Shown one piece after another: positions 1-8,501 of a DNA stretch of 64,000 nucleotides. Every line of letters begins with the position of its first letter. Within the stretch, counting starts at the first letter, position 1. Source of the DNA: Streptomyces griseoluteus (GTDB taxonomy: Bacteria; Actinomycetota; Actinomycetes; Streptomycetales; Streptomycetaceae); contig JOBE01000007.1 in NCBI GenBank assembly GCA_000717735.1, forward strand, positions 62,001 to 126,000, given 5' to 3'. The translations under genes and the position numbers were made by a program. The notes beneath the pieces are model-generated. The model did not search any database, had not been told where the DNA came from, and saw only the letters and a program-made list of their open reading frames with translations.

Positions 1-603
1 CTGGACTTCGACACCCTGGCCCGCGCGGTCGGCGTCGTCTCCCAGGAGACGTACCTCTTCCACGCCTCCGTCGCCGACAACCTCCGCTTCGCCAAGCCGG
101 ACGCCACCGACGAGGAGATCGAGGCCGCCGCCCGCGCTGCTCAGATCCACGAGCACATCGCCTCGCTCCCCGAGGGGTACGACACCCTCGTCGGCGAGCG
201 CGGCTACCGCTTCTCGGGCGGTGAGAAGCAGCGCCTCGCCATCGCCCGCACCATCCTGCGCGACCCGCCCGTCCTGATCCTCGACGAGGCGACCAGCGCC
301 CTCGACACCCGTACGGAACTCGCGGTGCAGCAGGCCATCGACGCCCTCTCCGCGGGCCGCACCACCATCACCATCGCCCACCGGCTCTCCACCGTCCGCG
401 ACGCCGACCAGATCGTCGTCCTGGACGCGGGGCGGATCGCCGAGCGCGGGACGCACGAGGAGCTGCTCGCCCGGGACGGGCGGTACGCGGCCCTGCTCCG
501 CAGGGACGCCCGCGGCGCGGTGACTGCCGCGACCGACGCGACGGCCGAGGGTTCCGGTGCCGAACAAGCGAACGTGGGAGCGGTTGTTCCCCAGAACGTG
601 TGA
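1..603 (+). CDS. ABC transporter ATP-binding protein (exporter type), C-terminal part
   Basis: This is the last 200 residues of an ABC exporter ATPase that drives efflux across the membrane; the membrane domain would lie upstream, outside the window. The reading frame is open from base 1. Visible motifs in order are a Q-loop region (VVSQETYLF), the signature as a variant (FSGGEKQRLAIAR), Walker B with catalytic Glu (VLILDEATSALD) and the switch His (ITIAHRLS). The D-loop is intact. The tail after about residue 160 is Ala/Gly/Thr-rich and low in complexity. Exporters of this MsbA-like kind are often half-transporters acting as pairs, but the partner is not visible. Substrate cannot be told from this piece. 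Confidence 0.93.
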   Translation: MDFDTLARAVGVVSQETYLFHASVADNLRFAKPDATDEEIEAAARAAQIHEHIASLPEGYDTLVGERGYRFSGGEKQRLAIARTILRDPPVLILDEATSALDTRTELAVQQAIDALSAGRTTITIAHRLSTVRDADQIVVLDAGRIAERGTHEELLARDGRYAALLRRDARGAVTAATDATAEGSGAEQANVGAVVPQNV

Positions 604-635
604 TCGTGCCGGGAATCGTTGCCCAACCCCCGGAC

Positions 636-836
636 GGCGGTTGTAGCTTGGAGTCACCTCGCAAGAGGCTGGTGGCTGGACCGCGACCTTCTGGTCGGAA
701 GCCCCTGCCAATAGGCAGGGGCGGAGTCACGAACGTCATCACCGATCAGCGCATTTGGACCGGATCGTATGACGAACCGCGCTGAGCGCGGGCAGCGGTG
801 CACACGGCGGCGCCCTTCGAGAGGAAGGCGCCGCCG
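636..836. ncRNA. Candidate structured RNA or double terminator region between ABC gene and mltG-like gene
   Basis: The 283 bases between the ABC stop and the next gene hold no convincing ORF but several stems in a row. CCTC-GCAA-GAGG (GNRA-type loop) sits near 657-668 and can be enclosed by AGTCA/TGGCT. CGACC-TTCT-GGTCG lies near 684-697. A perfect 9-bp stem GCCCCTGCC-AATA-GGCAGGGGC spans 701-722. A G+C hairpin GGCGGCGCC/GGCGCCGCC spans 806-835 just before the next gene. The last could be a terminator. Together they could be a small RNA of about 200 nt or a 5' leader. I do not match it to a named riboswitch (cobalamin, TPP, SAM, glycine and ydaO consensus are absent). A 6S-like RNA is possible by size only. 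Confidence 0.35.
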
Positions 837-886
837 CCGCGCGCGGGCTCCCCGGATTCCCGTACGCACCGGGTTAGCGTGCGGCC

Positions 887-1786
887 ATGACGCACCGGCC
901 GCCGTCACCGTACGCACCCCTACGCCGCCCCCGACGCCTGTCCCTTCCCCGGTCGCCCCGGCCTCCCCGCCGGTCCCGGCTGACCCGGCGCGGCCGGTTC
1001 GCGCTCCTCGTCGGAGCGGTCCTCGCCGTGGCCGCGGGGATCACCGTCCCCCTGCTCCTGACCCGCGACGAACCCGCCGTCGAGCAGCCCCGCATGCTGC
1101 TCGTCCCCGAAGGGTGGCGGGCCGGGCAGGTCTACACGGCCGTCGACCGGATGCTCGGCCTCCCCGAGGGCACCGCGCGCACGGCCGTCAGCGCACCCGG
1201 AACGGCCCTTCCGCTGCCCGAGGCGGCCGGCGGCAACCCGGAGGGCTATCTCTTCCCCGCCACCTATCCGGTGCTCCGGGCCACCACCCCCGAGGGGCTG
1301 CTGCGGTTCATGGTGGACACCGCGGGCAAGCGCTTCGGGACCGGGCGGATCGCGGAGGGGGCGAAGGCCCACGGACTGAGCGCGTACGAGGCCGTGACCG
1401 CCGCCAGCATCGTGCAGGCCGAGGCCGACAACCCCGAGGACATGGCCAAGGTCGCCCGGGTCGTCCACAACCGGCTCGCCCGGGGCATGGCCCTCCAGAT
1501 GGACTCGACCCTCAACTACGCGCTCGGCCGCAGCACCGTGGACACCACGTACGAGGACACCAGGACCGAGAGCCCGTACAACACCTACGAGCGCAAGGGC
1601 CTGCCGCCGACACCGATCGGCAACCCGGGTGACCAGGCCCTGGACGCGGTGATCCGGCCGGCGGACGGTGACTGGCTCTACTTCGTCACGGTGGCCCCCG
1701 GCGACACCCGCTTCACGGCCGACTACGCGGCCCACCAGGCGAACGTTGCCGAGTTCAACGCCAACCGGGCCGCCGCGCGGGGCTAG
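887..1786 (+). CDS. mltG: MltG/YceG-like endolytic transglycosylase, short form
   Basis: A 299-residue member of the YceG/MltG family, membrane-anchored enzymes that cut nascent peptidoglycan strands. There is a basic Pro/Arg-rich cytoplasmic N-terminus (1-36), one membrane helix (about 38-58) and an extracytoplasmic catalytic domain. Family motifs are present: EGYLFPATY (119-127), AASIVQAEA (172-180) with Glu179 at the catalytic position, HNRL (194-197), and SPYNTY..GLPPTPIGNPG (229-248). It lacks the long LysM-like N-terminal region of many MltG proteins, so it may be the second, shorter paralogue of the genome. A GC hairpin 50 bases upstream probably insulates it from the ABC gene. It stands alone on its strand. 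Confidence 0.88.
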   Translation: MTHRPPSPYAPLRRPRRLSLPRSPRPPRRSRLTRRGRFALLVGAVLAVAAGITVPLLLTRDEPAVEQPRMLLVPEGWRAGQVYTAVDRMLGLPEGTARTAVSAPGTALPLPEAAGGNPEGYLFPATYPVLRATTPEGLLRFMVDTAGKRFGTGRIAEGAKAHGLSAYEAVTAASIVQAEADNPEDMAKVARVVHNRLARGMALQMDSTLNYALGRSTVDTTYEDTRTESPYNTYERKGLPPTPIGNPGDQALDAVIRPADGDWLYFVTVAPGDTRFTADYAAHQANVAEFNANRAAARG

Positions 1787-1798
1787 GCCGGCGCCGCT

Positions 1799-2956
1799 TC
1801 ACACGGTGACGGCGGTGACGGCCGCCGGGGTGGCGGCCGGTGCGCCGCGCAGCAGGCGGCGGATGCCGGAGACGGCCGCGCGGCCGGCCCGGTTGGCGCC
1901 GATCGTCGAGGCCGAGGGGCCGTAGCCGACGAGGTGGACCCGTTCGTCCCGCACCGCACGCGTCCCCTCGACCCGGATGCCGCCACCGGGCTCGCGCAGC
2001 CGCAGCGGCGTCAGATGGTCGATCGCCGCCCGGAAACCCGTTGCCCAGAGGATCACGTCCACGTCGAGCGTCCGGCCGTCGTCCCAGGCCACCCCCGTCG
2101 GGGTGATCCGGTCGAACATCGGGAGCCGGTCCAGGATCCCGCGCGCCTGTGCCGAACGGATGGCGTCGTTGACGGGGAGCCCGGTGACCGAGACGACGCT
2201 CTGCGGCGGCAGCCCGCGCCGCACCCGCTCATCGACGAGCGCCACGGCCGCCCGTCCCTCCGCCTCCCCGAAGGGACCCTCCCGGAAGACGGGCTCGCGC
2301 CGGGTCACCCAGAAGGTCTCGGCGGCGACGTCCGCGATCTCCATCAGGTGCTGGGTGCCGGAGGCGCCGCCGCCGACGACGAGCACCCGCTTCCCGGCGA
2401 ACGCCTCGGGGCCCGGGTATCCGGCCGTGTGCAGCTGGTGGCCCCTGAAGGTCTCCTGGCCGGGGTAGCGCGGCCAGAAGGGCCGGTCCCAGGTGCCGGT
2501 GGCGTTGATCAGGGCGCGGGTGGCGTACGCGCCCTCGGAGGTCTCGACGAGCAGCCGCCCGTCCTCGCCCTCCCGGACGGCGGTGACGTCGACGGGGCGG
2601 TGGATCCGCAGGTCGAAGGTGTGCTCGTACGTGTCGAAGTACGCGCCGATCACCTCCGACGAGGGACGCGCGGGATCGGCGCCGGTCAGCTCCATGCCGG
2701 GCAGCGCGTGCATCCCGTGGACCTTGCCGTACGTGAGCGAGGGCCAGCGGAACTGCCAGGCGCCGCCCGGCCGGGGTGCGTGGTCGAGGACGACGAAGTC
2801 CCGGTCGGGTTCGAGTCCGGCGCGGCGCAGGTGGAAGGCGGCCGACAGGCCCGCCTGCCCCGCGCCGATGACGACGACGTCCACCGACGCGACGCGCTCC
2901 CCTGCCGGTGCCGCGCCCTCTGTCGCGCCGCCCTCTTCCACCACGAAATCGTTCAC
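1799..2956 (-). CDS. Flavin-containing monooxygenase-like NAD(P)/FAD oxidoreductase
   Basis: A 385-residue flavoprotein of the CzcO/FMO-like group, which oxygenates or oxidises small molecules with NAD(P)H and FAD. The FAD-binding GAGQAG fingerprint is at residues 31-36. A second dinucleotide site (VLVVGGGASG) lies mid-protein, and the ATG-like LWATGFR motif near the C-terminus is typical of the family. I place the start at the GTG at 2954-2956 because the family similarity begins about 25 residues later and the frame upstream is Arg/Pro-rich. It converges with the mltG-like gene only 12 bases away. Substrate unknown. Confidence 0.85.
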   Translation of the reverse strand: MNDFVVEEGGATEGAAPAGERVASVDVVVIGAGQAGLSAAFHLRRAGLEPDRDFVVLDHAPRPGGAWQFRWPSLTYGKVHGMHALPGMELTGADPARPSSEVIGAYFDTYEHTFDLRIHRPVDVTAVREGEDGRLLVETSEGAYATRALINATGTWDRPFWPRYPGQETFRGHQLHTAGYPGPEAFAGKRVLVVGGGASGTQHLMEIADVAAETFWVTRREPVFREGPFGEAEGRAAVALVDERVRRGLPPQSVVSVTGLPVNDAIRSAQARGILDRLPMFDRITPTGVAWDDGRTLDVDVILWATGFRAAIDHLTPLRLREPGGGIRVEGTRAVRDERVHLVGYGPSASTIGANRAGRAAVSGIRRLLRGAPAATPAAVTAVTV

Positions 2957-3020
2957 GGTTCTACCAACCGGGGCGGGGGCGCGGATCTTCCCGCGCCCCC
3001 TGGCGGAGTGCCCGGAGGGC

Positions 3021-4022
3021 CTACCGCCCGCCGGGCACCAGGGGCGGCGCTCCGCCCGGCGCCGAGGCCGGACGGCCGTTCGCCGCCGGCACACCCAGGG
3101 CGGCGACGACCGACGGCGGCAGTCCCCGCGACGCGAGGACCGGCCTCACGCCCTCGCCGAACCAGTACGGGGAGGCGCGTTGTGCCTCGCCGCCGGGGAG
3201 GGTCTTCGGCCAGGCGCCCGAGCGGTGGCCGAGTCCCACCTCCGCCAGGGCCTTCTCGGCGACCGCCCGGCCCGGCTTCCCCGGCAGCCCGAGCAGGACG
3301 TTGCGCCAGACCCGCTTCCACGGCATGAGGCGCGACACCTTGAAGGCGACGGCCCGGCGGCGCGGGACGAGGACGGTGCCGGAGATCTCGAGGTCGAGCC
3401 CCGCGAGGACCCGCAGGAGCGTGGACTTGCCGCAGCCGCTGTGTAGACGACCAGGCAGACGGCGATCACGTCCGTGCGGAAGAACTCCCGTGCCTGGTTC
3501 ATGAGGAAGCCGTTGCCTGCGTCGGCGTTGATGGACTCGCCGAAGACCAGGGCGAGCCAGGCCGTGGCGAGGGAGTAGTGCAGCCCGGTCATGGCCCCGG
3601 GCAGCGCGCCCGGCAGGACGACATGGCGGACCAGGCCCCACCGTCCGAGGCCCAGGGACTGCCCGGCCTCGACCAGGTGGGCGTCCACGCCGCGGATGCC
3701 CGCGTACACGTTCGGATTCAGGTGGAAGGCGACGCCGAGCGCGATGAGCGCCACCTTGGGCGCCTCCCCGAGCCCCAGCCGGATGATGAGCAGCGGGATG
3801 AGCCCGACCCAGGGCACGGTCCGCCGTCGAGCTGAGGGTCTGCCACAGGGCGAGGAGCAGGATCGGTCCGACGGTGCGGCGCAGCCACCGGGGGACGGCG
3901 GGACGGCGGCCGGGGCGGCGGTCGGGAGTGAGGGCCTCGGCATCGGGTGAGGGCGATAGGCCGGATGTGGGGGGGCGCGGAGGGGGGGCGGGGCATGACT
4001 GACCGTCATGGCGGCACTCCAT
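3021..4022 (-). pseudogene. ssuC: Collapsed sulfonate ABC transporter locus (ssuC-ssuB remnant)
   Basis: Read on the minus strand, this is a patchwork of an aliphatic-sulfonate importer. An SsuC N-terminus (RRTVGPILLLALWQTLSS) runs to about 3836. It then joins, in another frame, to the SsuC core (TVPWVGLIPLLII ... VFGESINADAG ... FRTDVIAVCLVVY), so about 70 residues are missing. At about 3440-3447 the frame passes straight into SsuB at its Walker A (SGCGKSTLLRVLAGLD) and continues to the signature (LPGGEAQRA, Ser of LSGGE replaced by Pro). It ends in an unrelated tail from about 3180. The permease C-terminus, the ATPase N-terminus and everything after its signature motif are gone. At least three junctions make this non-functional. 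Confidence 0.8.
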
Positions 4023-4152
4023 GGGGAGAACGGGGAGAGGGGGGGCGCGTCGGCGCCCGTGGGCGCGGGGAGAGCGCACGCACGGAGGGCGGGGCGTCAG
4101 AAGGGTGACCGGACACGCCTCGGGCGAGGCGGTGTCGAACGGTGAAAGGGCG

Positions 4153-4236
4153 TCAGCGACCGCGGCGAAACGCGGCGGAGGCCACACGCAGCAGGTCGAT
4201 GGGACCGCGCGTGGTGAGCAGGGCTGTACGCAACAT
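4153..4236 (-). CDS. Putative leader peptide of the ssu locus (27 aa), Cys position changed to Phe
   Basis: A 27-codon ORF (ATG at 4234-4236, TGA at 4153-4155) sits about 130 bases upstream of the ssu remnant, on the same strand. Its C-terminal half, RGPIDLLRVASAAFRRGR, matches the ID/VDLLRVASA-x-C-R pattern of the short leader peptides annotated ahead of sulfur-assimilation operons in Streptomyces. Those peptides are thought to sense cysteine supply through their Cys codon. Here the usual Cys position is Phe, encoded by TTT, a codon rarely used in such GC-rich genes and one base from TGT. That fits decay together with the transporter. The pattern is recalled from annotation practice, not computed. 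Confidence 0.55.
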   Translation of the reverse strand: MLRTALLTTRGPIDLLRVASAAFRRGR

Positions 4237-4341
4237 GGCGCGAACGTAACGGTGGTGGAGCGCGTGGGCCAACGGTGTCTCGGGCCGTGGACGCCCCCCG
4301 GGCTCCTCGGGATGTCAGTGGCCTCCGCTTCAATGCCTGCC

Positions 4342-5310
4342 ATGGACGAACAGGAACTCCTCGCGGCCGTGCACCGGCTGACCTGGCCGGGCACGGGCGA
4401 TCTGGACTGCGAAGAGGCGGGACACCCCGCGGGACACCTATGTCTGGCGCCCTCGGACGAGGTGGACGACCTTCCCGCGCTGCAAAGGGCGCTCGGCGGA
4501 CGGTACGGGCAGCCTCGCAATCTGGCCATGGGCGGGTACGCCGATCCGACCGTGACCGCCACGACCGGGCTCCCGCTCCTGACCCCGTTCGGCGACCGGA
4601 TCGTGGAGATGCGCGCCTGGGCGTACGCGGGCCGGTGGATCGGCTGCGGCACCGTCCGCTCCGGCGAGGGCGTACGGCTCGTGGTGCTGGTCGCCGAGCG
4701 GGAGGACCCGGCCGCGGACCTGGCGGCGGCACAGGCGGCCGACCAGGTGACGTCCTGGGTGGACGCGGTCGTGGCCGTCACGGGAGGGGACCCGGCACGC
4801 GCGCGTACGGTCGACTGGGCGGCGGTCGAGGCCCGCATCGGGACCAAGCTGCCCGGCGACTACAAGCGGCTCGCCGAGATCTTCGGGCGCGGAGCCTTCG
4901 ACGGCTTCCTCCGGCTCCAGGTACCCGGCGGCACCTGCGTGAGCGATGACCTCGTCCTGTACACCGAGTGGCTGGGCGAGTGGGCCAGGGCGCACCCGAG
5001 CGGGCTGTGGGAGCCGTACGAGGTGTATCCGGCCCCCGGCGGGCTCCTTGAATGGGCGAACTCCGAGCAGGCCGACCAGTTCTACTGGCTCACCGAGGGC
5101 CCGGACCCCGACAGATGGCCAATCCTCGCGAAGGAGGACGTTCCCGACTCGTGGAAACGGTTCGACGGGACGACCGCCGAATTCGTCTATCGCCTGCTCA
5201 CCGACAAGCAGCACCCGTTCTCGACTGCCCGCTACTTCGACACCCACTGGTTCGAGGGCCACGACTGGATCGAGGGCCACGGCGACGACTACGAGAGGAT
5301 GGGGGAGTGA
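4342..5310 (+). CDS. SUKH (SMI1/KNR4) domain protein
   Basis: A protein of about 322 residues. The C-terminal half carries a SUKH/SMI1-KNR4 fold signature: DWAAVEARIGTKLPGDYKRLAEIFG followed by a Gly-rich turn and a Trp-rich end. In bacteria such domains often act as immunity proteins against secreted toxins, but stand-alone chromosomal copies also occur and no toxin gene is visible here. The N-terminal 150 residues are not recognised. The start is uncertain: ATGs at 4312, 4333 and 4342 are in frame and none has a strong ribosome site; I chose 4342. Its stop overlaps the next start by 4 bp (GTGA), so it is translationally coupled to the prolyl oligopeptidase. Confidence 0.72.
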   Translation: MDEQELLAAVHRLTWPGTGDLDCEEAGHPAGHLCLAPSDEVDDLPALQRALGGRYGQPRNLAMGGYADPTVTATTGLPLLTPFGDRIVEMRAWAYAGRWIGCGTVRSGEGVRLVVLVAEREDPAADLAAAQAADQVTSWVDAVVAVTGGDPARARTVDWAAVEARIGTKLPGDYKRLAEIFGRGAFDGFLRLQVPGGTCVSDDLVLYTEWLGEWARAHPSGLWEPYEVYPAPGGLLEWANSEQADQFYWLTEGPDPDRWPILAKEDVPDSWKRFDGTTAEFVYRLLTDKQHPFSTARYFDTHWFEGHDWIEGHGDDYERMGE

Positions 5311-7421
5311 ACGATGACGATCCGTACCTGTGGCTCGAAGACATCTCGGGTGAGGCCGCGCTCGCGTGGGTGGCCGAGCGCAACGCCGAGACGGCGGACG
5401 AGGTGGCCGGCGACGCCGGATTCGGGGCGCTGAAGGCGCGCCTGCGGGAGGTGCTCGACGCCTCCGACCGGATCCCCTACACCGTCCGGCGCGGTGCGTA
5501 CCTCTACAACTTCTGGCGGGACGCGGAGCACCTGCGCGGCGTGTGGCGGCGCACGACCCTGGAGCGGTACCGGCGGGACGAGCCCGAGTGGGAGGTCCTG
5601 CTCGACGTCGACGCGCTCGCCGCCGCGGAGGGCGAGAAGTGGGTGTGGGACGGGGCGCGGGTCCGCCGGCCCGACCACGACCGGGCCCTGGTGCGGCTCT
5701 CGCGCGACGGCGGCGACGCCGTCGTCGTCCGCGAATTCGACCTCGGCACGAGGGAGTTCGTCGACGGCGGATTCCGGCTGCCGGAGGCGAAGACGCGCAT
5801 CGGATGGGTCGACGCCGACACCGTCTTCGTCGGTACGGATCTCGGTCCCGGCTCGCTCACCGACTCCGGCTACCCGCGCACCGTCCGCAGATGGCGCCGC
5901 GGGACGCCGGTGGAGGAGGCCGAGACCGTCTTCGAGGCCGAGAGCGGGGACGTGTCGGCCTGGGGGCAGCGGGACACCACGCCCGGGTTCGAGCGGGAGT
6001 TCGTCGGGCGTTCCCTCGACTTCTTCCGGAGCGAGACGTACGTCCTGCGGCCCGACGGCACGCGCGCGCGGATCGACGTGCCCGACGACGCCCTCGTCTA
6101 CGCCCACCGGCAGTATCTGATCGTCACCCTGAAGTCCCCGTGGCTCGGGCAGCCCACCGGGTCCCTCCTCGCGTTCGGCTTCGACGCCTTCATGGGGGGT
6201 GACCGCACGCCCGAGGTGCTGTTCACCCCGGACCCGCGGACCGCGCTCGCCGGGCACAGCTGGACGCGCAACCACCTGATCCTGGAGACGATGCGGGACG
6301 TCAGCACCCGGATCGAGGTCCTCACCCCGGCCCCCGGCGGCTGGACGCGCGAGCCGCTCGTGGGCGTTCCGCCGCTGTCCGCCGTCGGCGTCGTCGACAC
6401 GGACCCGGACGAGTCCGACGAGTACTTCCTCGACGTGTCCGGGTTCCTGCAGCCCTCCACGCTCCGGTTCGGCCGGATCGGCGCGGGCTCGGAGGTGCTC
6501 AAGCAGGCCCCGCACCGTTTCGATTCCACGGGTCTCACGGTCGACCAGCACTTCGCGATCTCCAGGGACGGCACCCGCGTGCCGTACTTCGTCATCGGCC
6601 CCGACCGCACCGCCACCGGCCCGGGACCGACCCTCCTCTACGGCTACGGCGGCTTCGAGGTCTCCCTCACGCCGTACTACGGCGCGGTGACGGGCCGGGC
6701 GTGGCTGGAGCGCGGCGGGACCCACGTCATCGCGAACATCCGCGGCGGCGGCGAGTACGGCCCCGACTGGCACCAGGCCGCGCTCGGCGCGGAACGGCCC
6801 CGTGCCTTCGAGGACTTCGCGGCGGTCGCCGAGGACCTGATCGCCCGGGGCATCACCACCCCGGACATGCTGGGCGCGTCCGGCGGCAGCAACGGCGGAC
6901 TCCTCATGGGCGCGATGCTCACCCGCCACCCGGAGCTGTTCGGCGCGATCGTCGCCCAGGTGCCGCTCCTCGACATGACCCGCTTCCACAAGCTGCTCGC
7001 GGGCGCGTCCTGGATCGCCGAGTACGGCGACCCGGACGACGAGGCCGACCTGCCCCACCTCCGCGCGATCTCCCCGTACCACGGGCTCGCCGCGGACCGG
7101 GACTGTCCGCCGGTCCTCCTCATGACCTCGACGCGTGACGACCGCGTCCACCCCGGCCACGCCCGCAAGATGGCGGCCCGGCTGAGGGAACGGGGCCACC
7201 GGGTCCTCTTCCACGAGAACACCGGAGGGGGCCACGCGGGCGCCGGGGACAACGAACAGGCCGCCCACAACAGCGCCCTCGTGTACACCTACCTGTGGCA
7301 GCGGCTCAGCCGCACCGGGGCGGCGGCCACGGCGGCCGCGGTCCCGGCCGGCCGCGTCGAGGCGACGGTCACAGCCACCCCGAGCGCTGTGCCTGCAGAG
7401 CCATCTGGAACCGGCTCGTAG
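5307..7421 (+). CDS. Prolyl oligopeptidase family serine peptidase (S9)
   Basis: A 704-residue S9-family peptidase, a cytosolic-type enzyme that cuts short peptides after proline or similar residues. It has the seven-bladed propeller region in the first two thirds and an alpha/beta-hydrolase domain from about residue 430. The nucleophile elbow is GASGGSNGGLLMG, the acid is in TSTRDDRVHPGHA and the His in GGGHAGAGD, so the triad is complete. The true start is the GTG at 5307 overlapping the upstream stop (GTGA), because the protein opens with the typical DPYLWLED motif. No signal peptide is seen. The 3' end overlaps the convergent regulator gene by about 50 bp. Confidence 0.92.
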   Translation: MNDDDPYLWLEDISGEAALAWVAERNAETADEVAGDAGFGALKARLREVLDASDRIPYTVRRGAYLYNFWRDAEHLRGVWRRTTLERYRRDEPEWEVLLDVDALAAAEGEKWVWDGARVRRPDHDRALVRLSRDGGDAVVVREFDLGTREFVDGGFRLPEAKTRIGWVDADTVFVGTDLGPGSLTDSGYPRTVRRWRRGTPVEEAETVFEAESGDVSAWGQRDTTPGFEREFVGRSLDFFRSETYVLRPDGTRARIDVPDDALVYAHRQYLIVTLKSPWLGQPTGSLLAFGFDAFMGGDRTPEVLFTPDPRTALAGHSWTRNHLILETMRDVSTRIEVLTPAPGGWTREPLVGVPPLSAVGVVDTDPDESDEYFLDVSGFLQPSTLRFGRIGAGSEVLKQAPHRFDSTGLTVDQHFAISRDGTRVPYFVIGPDRTATGPGPTLLYGYGGFEVSLTPYYGAVTGRAWLERGGTHVIANIRGGGEYGPDWHQAALGAERPRAFEDFAAVAEDLIARGITTPDMLGASGGSNGGLLMGAMLTRHPELFGAIVAQVPLLDMTRFHKLLAGASWIAEYGDPDDEADLPHLRAISPYHGLAADRDCPPVLLMTSTRDDRVHPGHARKMAARLRERGHRVLFHENTGGGHAGAGDNEQAAHNSALVYTYLWQRLSRTGAAATAAAVPAGRVEATVTATPSAVPAEPSGTGS

Positions 7422-8352
7422 CGCCGAGCCTGGCCATCAGGACCTGCACCCGGCGGAAGAGCGTGCGGCGGCTGACGCCGATCTCCCGGGCGATGACGTC
7501 GTCGGCCGCTCCGGCCGCCAGGAGCCGGAGCAGCCGCCGGTCCGCGGGCAGCAGGCCGGCGGGCCGGGGGGTGCGGCCGTGGAAGGGCAGCGCGTTCTGC
7601 CACGCCTGCTCGAACAGGGCCACGAGGGCGGAGAGGAGCCCGCACGGCTGCACGACCAGCATCGTGTTGTACACGTCCGTCTCCTTGATCGACAGGGAGA
7701 CCAGCGCGTACGAGTCGTCGATGATCACGAGCTTGACCGGCACCGACGGCAGGACCCGGGCCTGTTCGCCCGCCTCGACGCAGGGTTCGATGGAGTTCTC
7801 CAGCTGTCCCGGATGTTCGAGCGACTCCCGGGAGTACACGACCCGCTGGGTCACGCCTCGCGCGAGGGTGGCGAGCGCGTCGTCGGTGGCGCCCTCCAGG
7901 GGGAAGTAGGGCGGCGAGTCGAACTGGCGGATCTGCTCGCGGGCACTGGCCCAGGCCTGCCGCATCCGGAGGCCGATCGCGTCCCCGGTGACCACCTCCA
8001 CGAGCCGGTCGTCGTACGCGGCGAGCCGCTGCCGCCGGAACGTGTCGAACGCGCCCCCGACGGCGATGCGGGACGCGTCGATCTCGGCCGCCCGGTGCCG
8101 GCCGAGGATCTCCAGACCCGCGGCCGGCGGAACCGGCGCCACCACGTCCGCGGCCTCCTCCGCCGCGCTCGCCAGTCCCGAGTCGATCAGCTCGCCGTAG
8201 GCCGCCGTGAACTCCGCGCCGTCCAGACCGGCCGCCGAGCCGATCGCGGCGAGCGGCGCGGGACCGCGTTCCAGGAGGGTGAGATAGACCCGTACGGCCG
8301 CCGGGCCGATCCCCAGCACCCGCAGCGCGTCGCTGAGCTTGTCGTTCGCCAT
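7369..8352 (-). CDS. TrmB-like/LuxR-type helix-turn-helix regulator
   Basis: A 327-residue cytoplasmic DNA-binding protein. The N-terminal 80 residues resemble the TrmB-type winged helix (ALRVLGIGPAAVRVYLTLLERGPAPLAAIG). A middle domain of about 180 residues follows, and the C-terminus ends in a LuxR-type helix-turn-helix (DDVIAREIGVSRRTLFRRVQVLMARLGATSRFQMAL). This architecture is common among orphan regulators of Streptomyces. The start is taken as the ATG at 8350-8352; the upstream in-frame extension is low in quality. Its 3' end overlaps the S9 peptidase on the other strand. It is divergent from pepP. Target and ligand unknown. Confidence 0.8.
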   Translation of the reverse strand: MANDKLSDALRVLGIGPAAVRVYLTLLERGPAPLAAIGSAAGLDGAEFTAAYGELIDSGLASAAEEAADVVAPVPPAAGLEILGRHRAAEIDASRIAVGGAFDTFRRQRLAAYDDRLVEVVTGDAIGLRMRQAWASAREQIRQFDSPPYFPLEGATDDALATLARGVTQRVVYSRESLEHPGQLENSIEPCVEAGEQARVLPSVPVKLVIIDDSYALVSLSIKETDVYNTMLVVQPCGLLSALVALFEQAWQNALPFHGRTPRPAGLLPADRRLLRLLAAGAADDVIAREIGVSRRTLFRRVQVLMARLGATSRFQMALQAQRSGWL

Positions 8353-8501
8353 GCACCGCATTATCGACCCCGCGACCTCACCGGTGTGGCCGATCTGTGC
8401 CAGTGACCGATCCGGGCACCCGGGAGGCGCCCGGGGGAGTACTTTCCGGAGGCCGCCGATCACCGGCGGGCGAGCAACTCACCCGGAAGAAGGTGCAGGA
8501 C

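Noticed and set aside
636..836. Known riboswitch (cobalamin, TPP, SAM, ydaO)
   Set aside because: The conserved core strings of these families are not found; only generic stems are seen.
5289..7268. Long minus-strand frame opposite the prolyl oligopeptidase
   Set aside because: Shadow of the S9 gene, which has an intact triad; the translated product shows no fold signature.
4342..7421. Toxin-immunity system made of the SUKH protein and S9 peptidase
   Set aside because: The peptidase has the full S9 architecture with no secretion signal or toxin domain; coupling alone does not support a toxin role.
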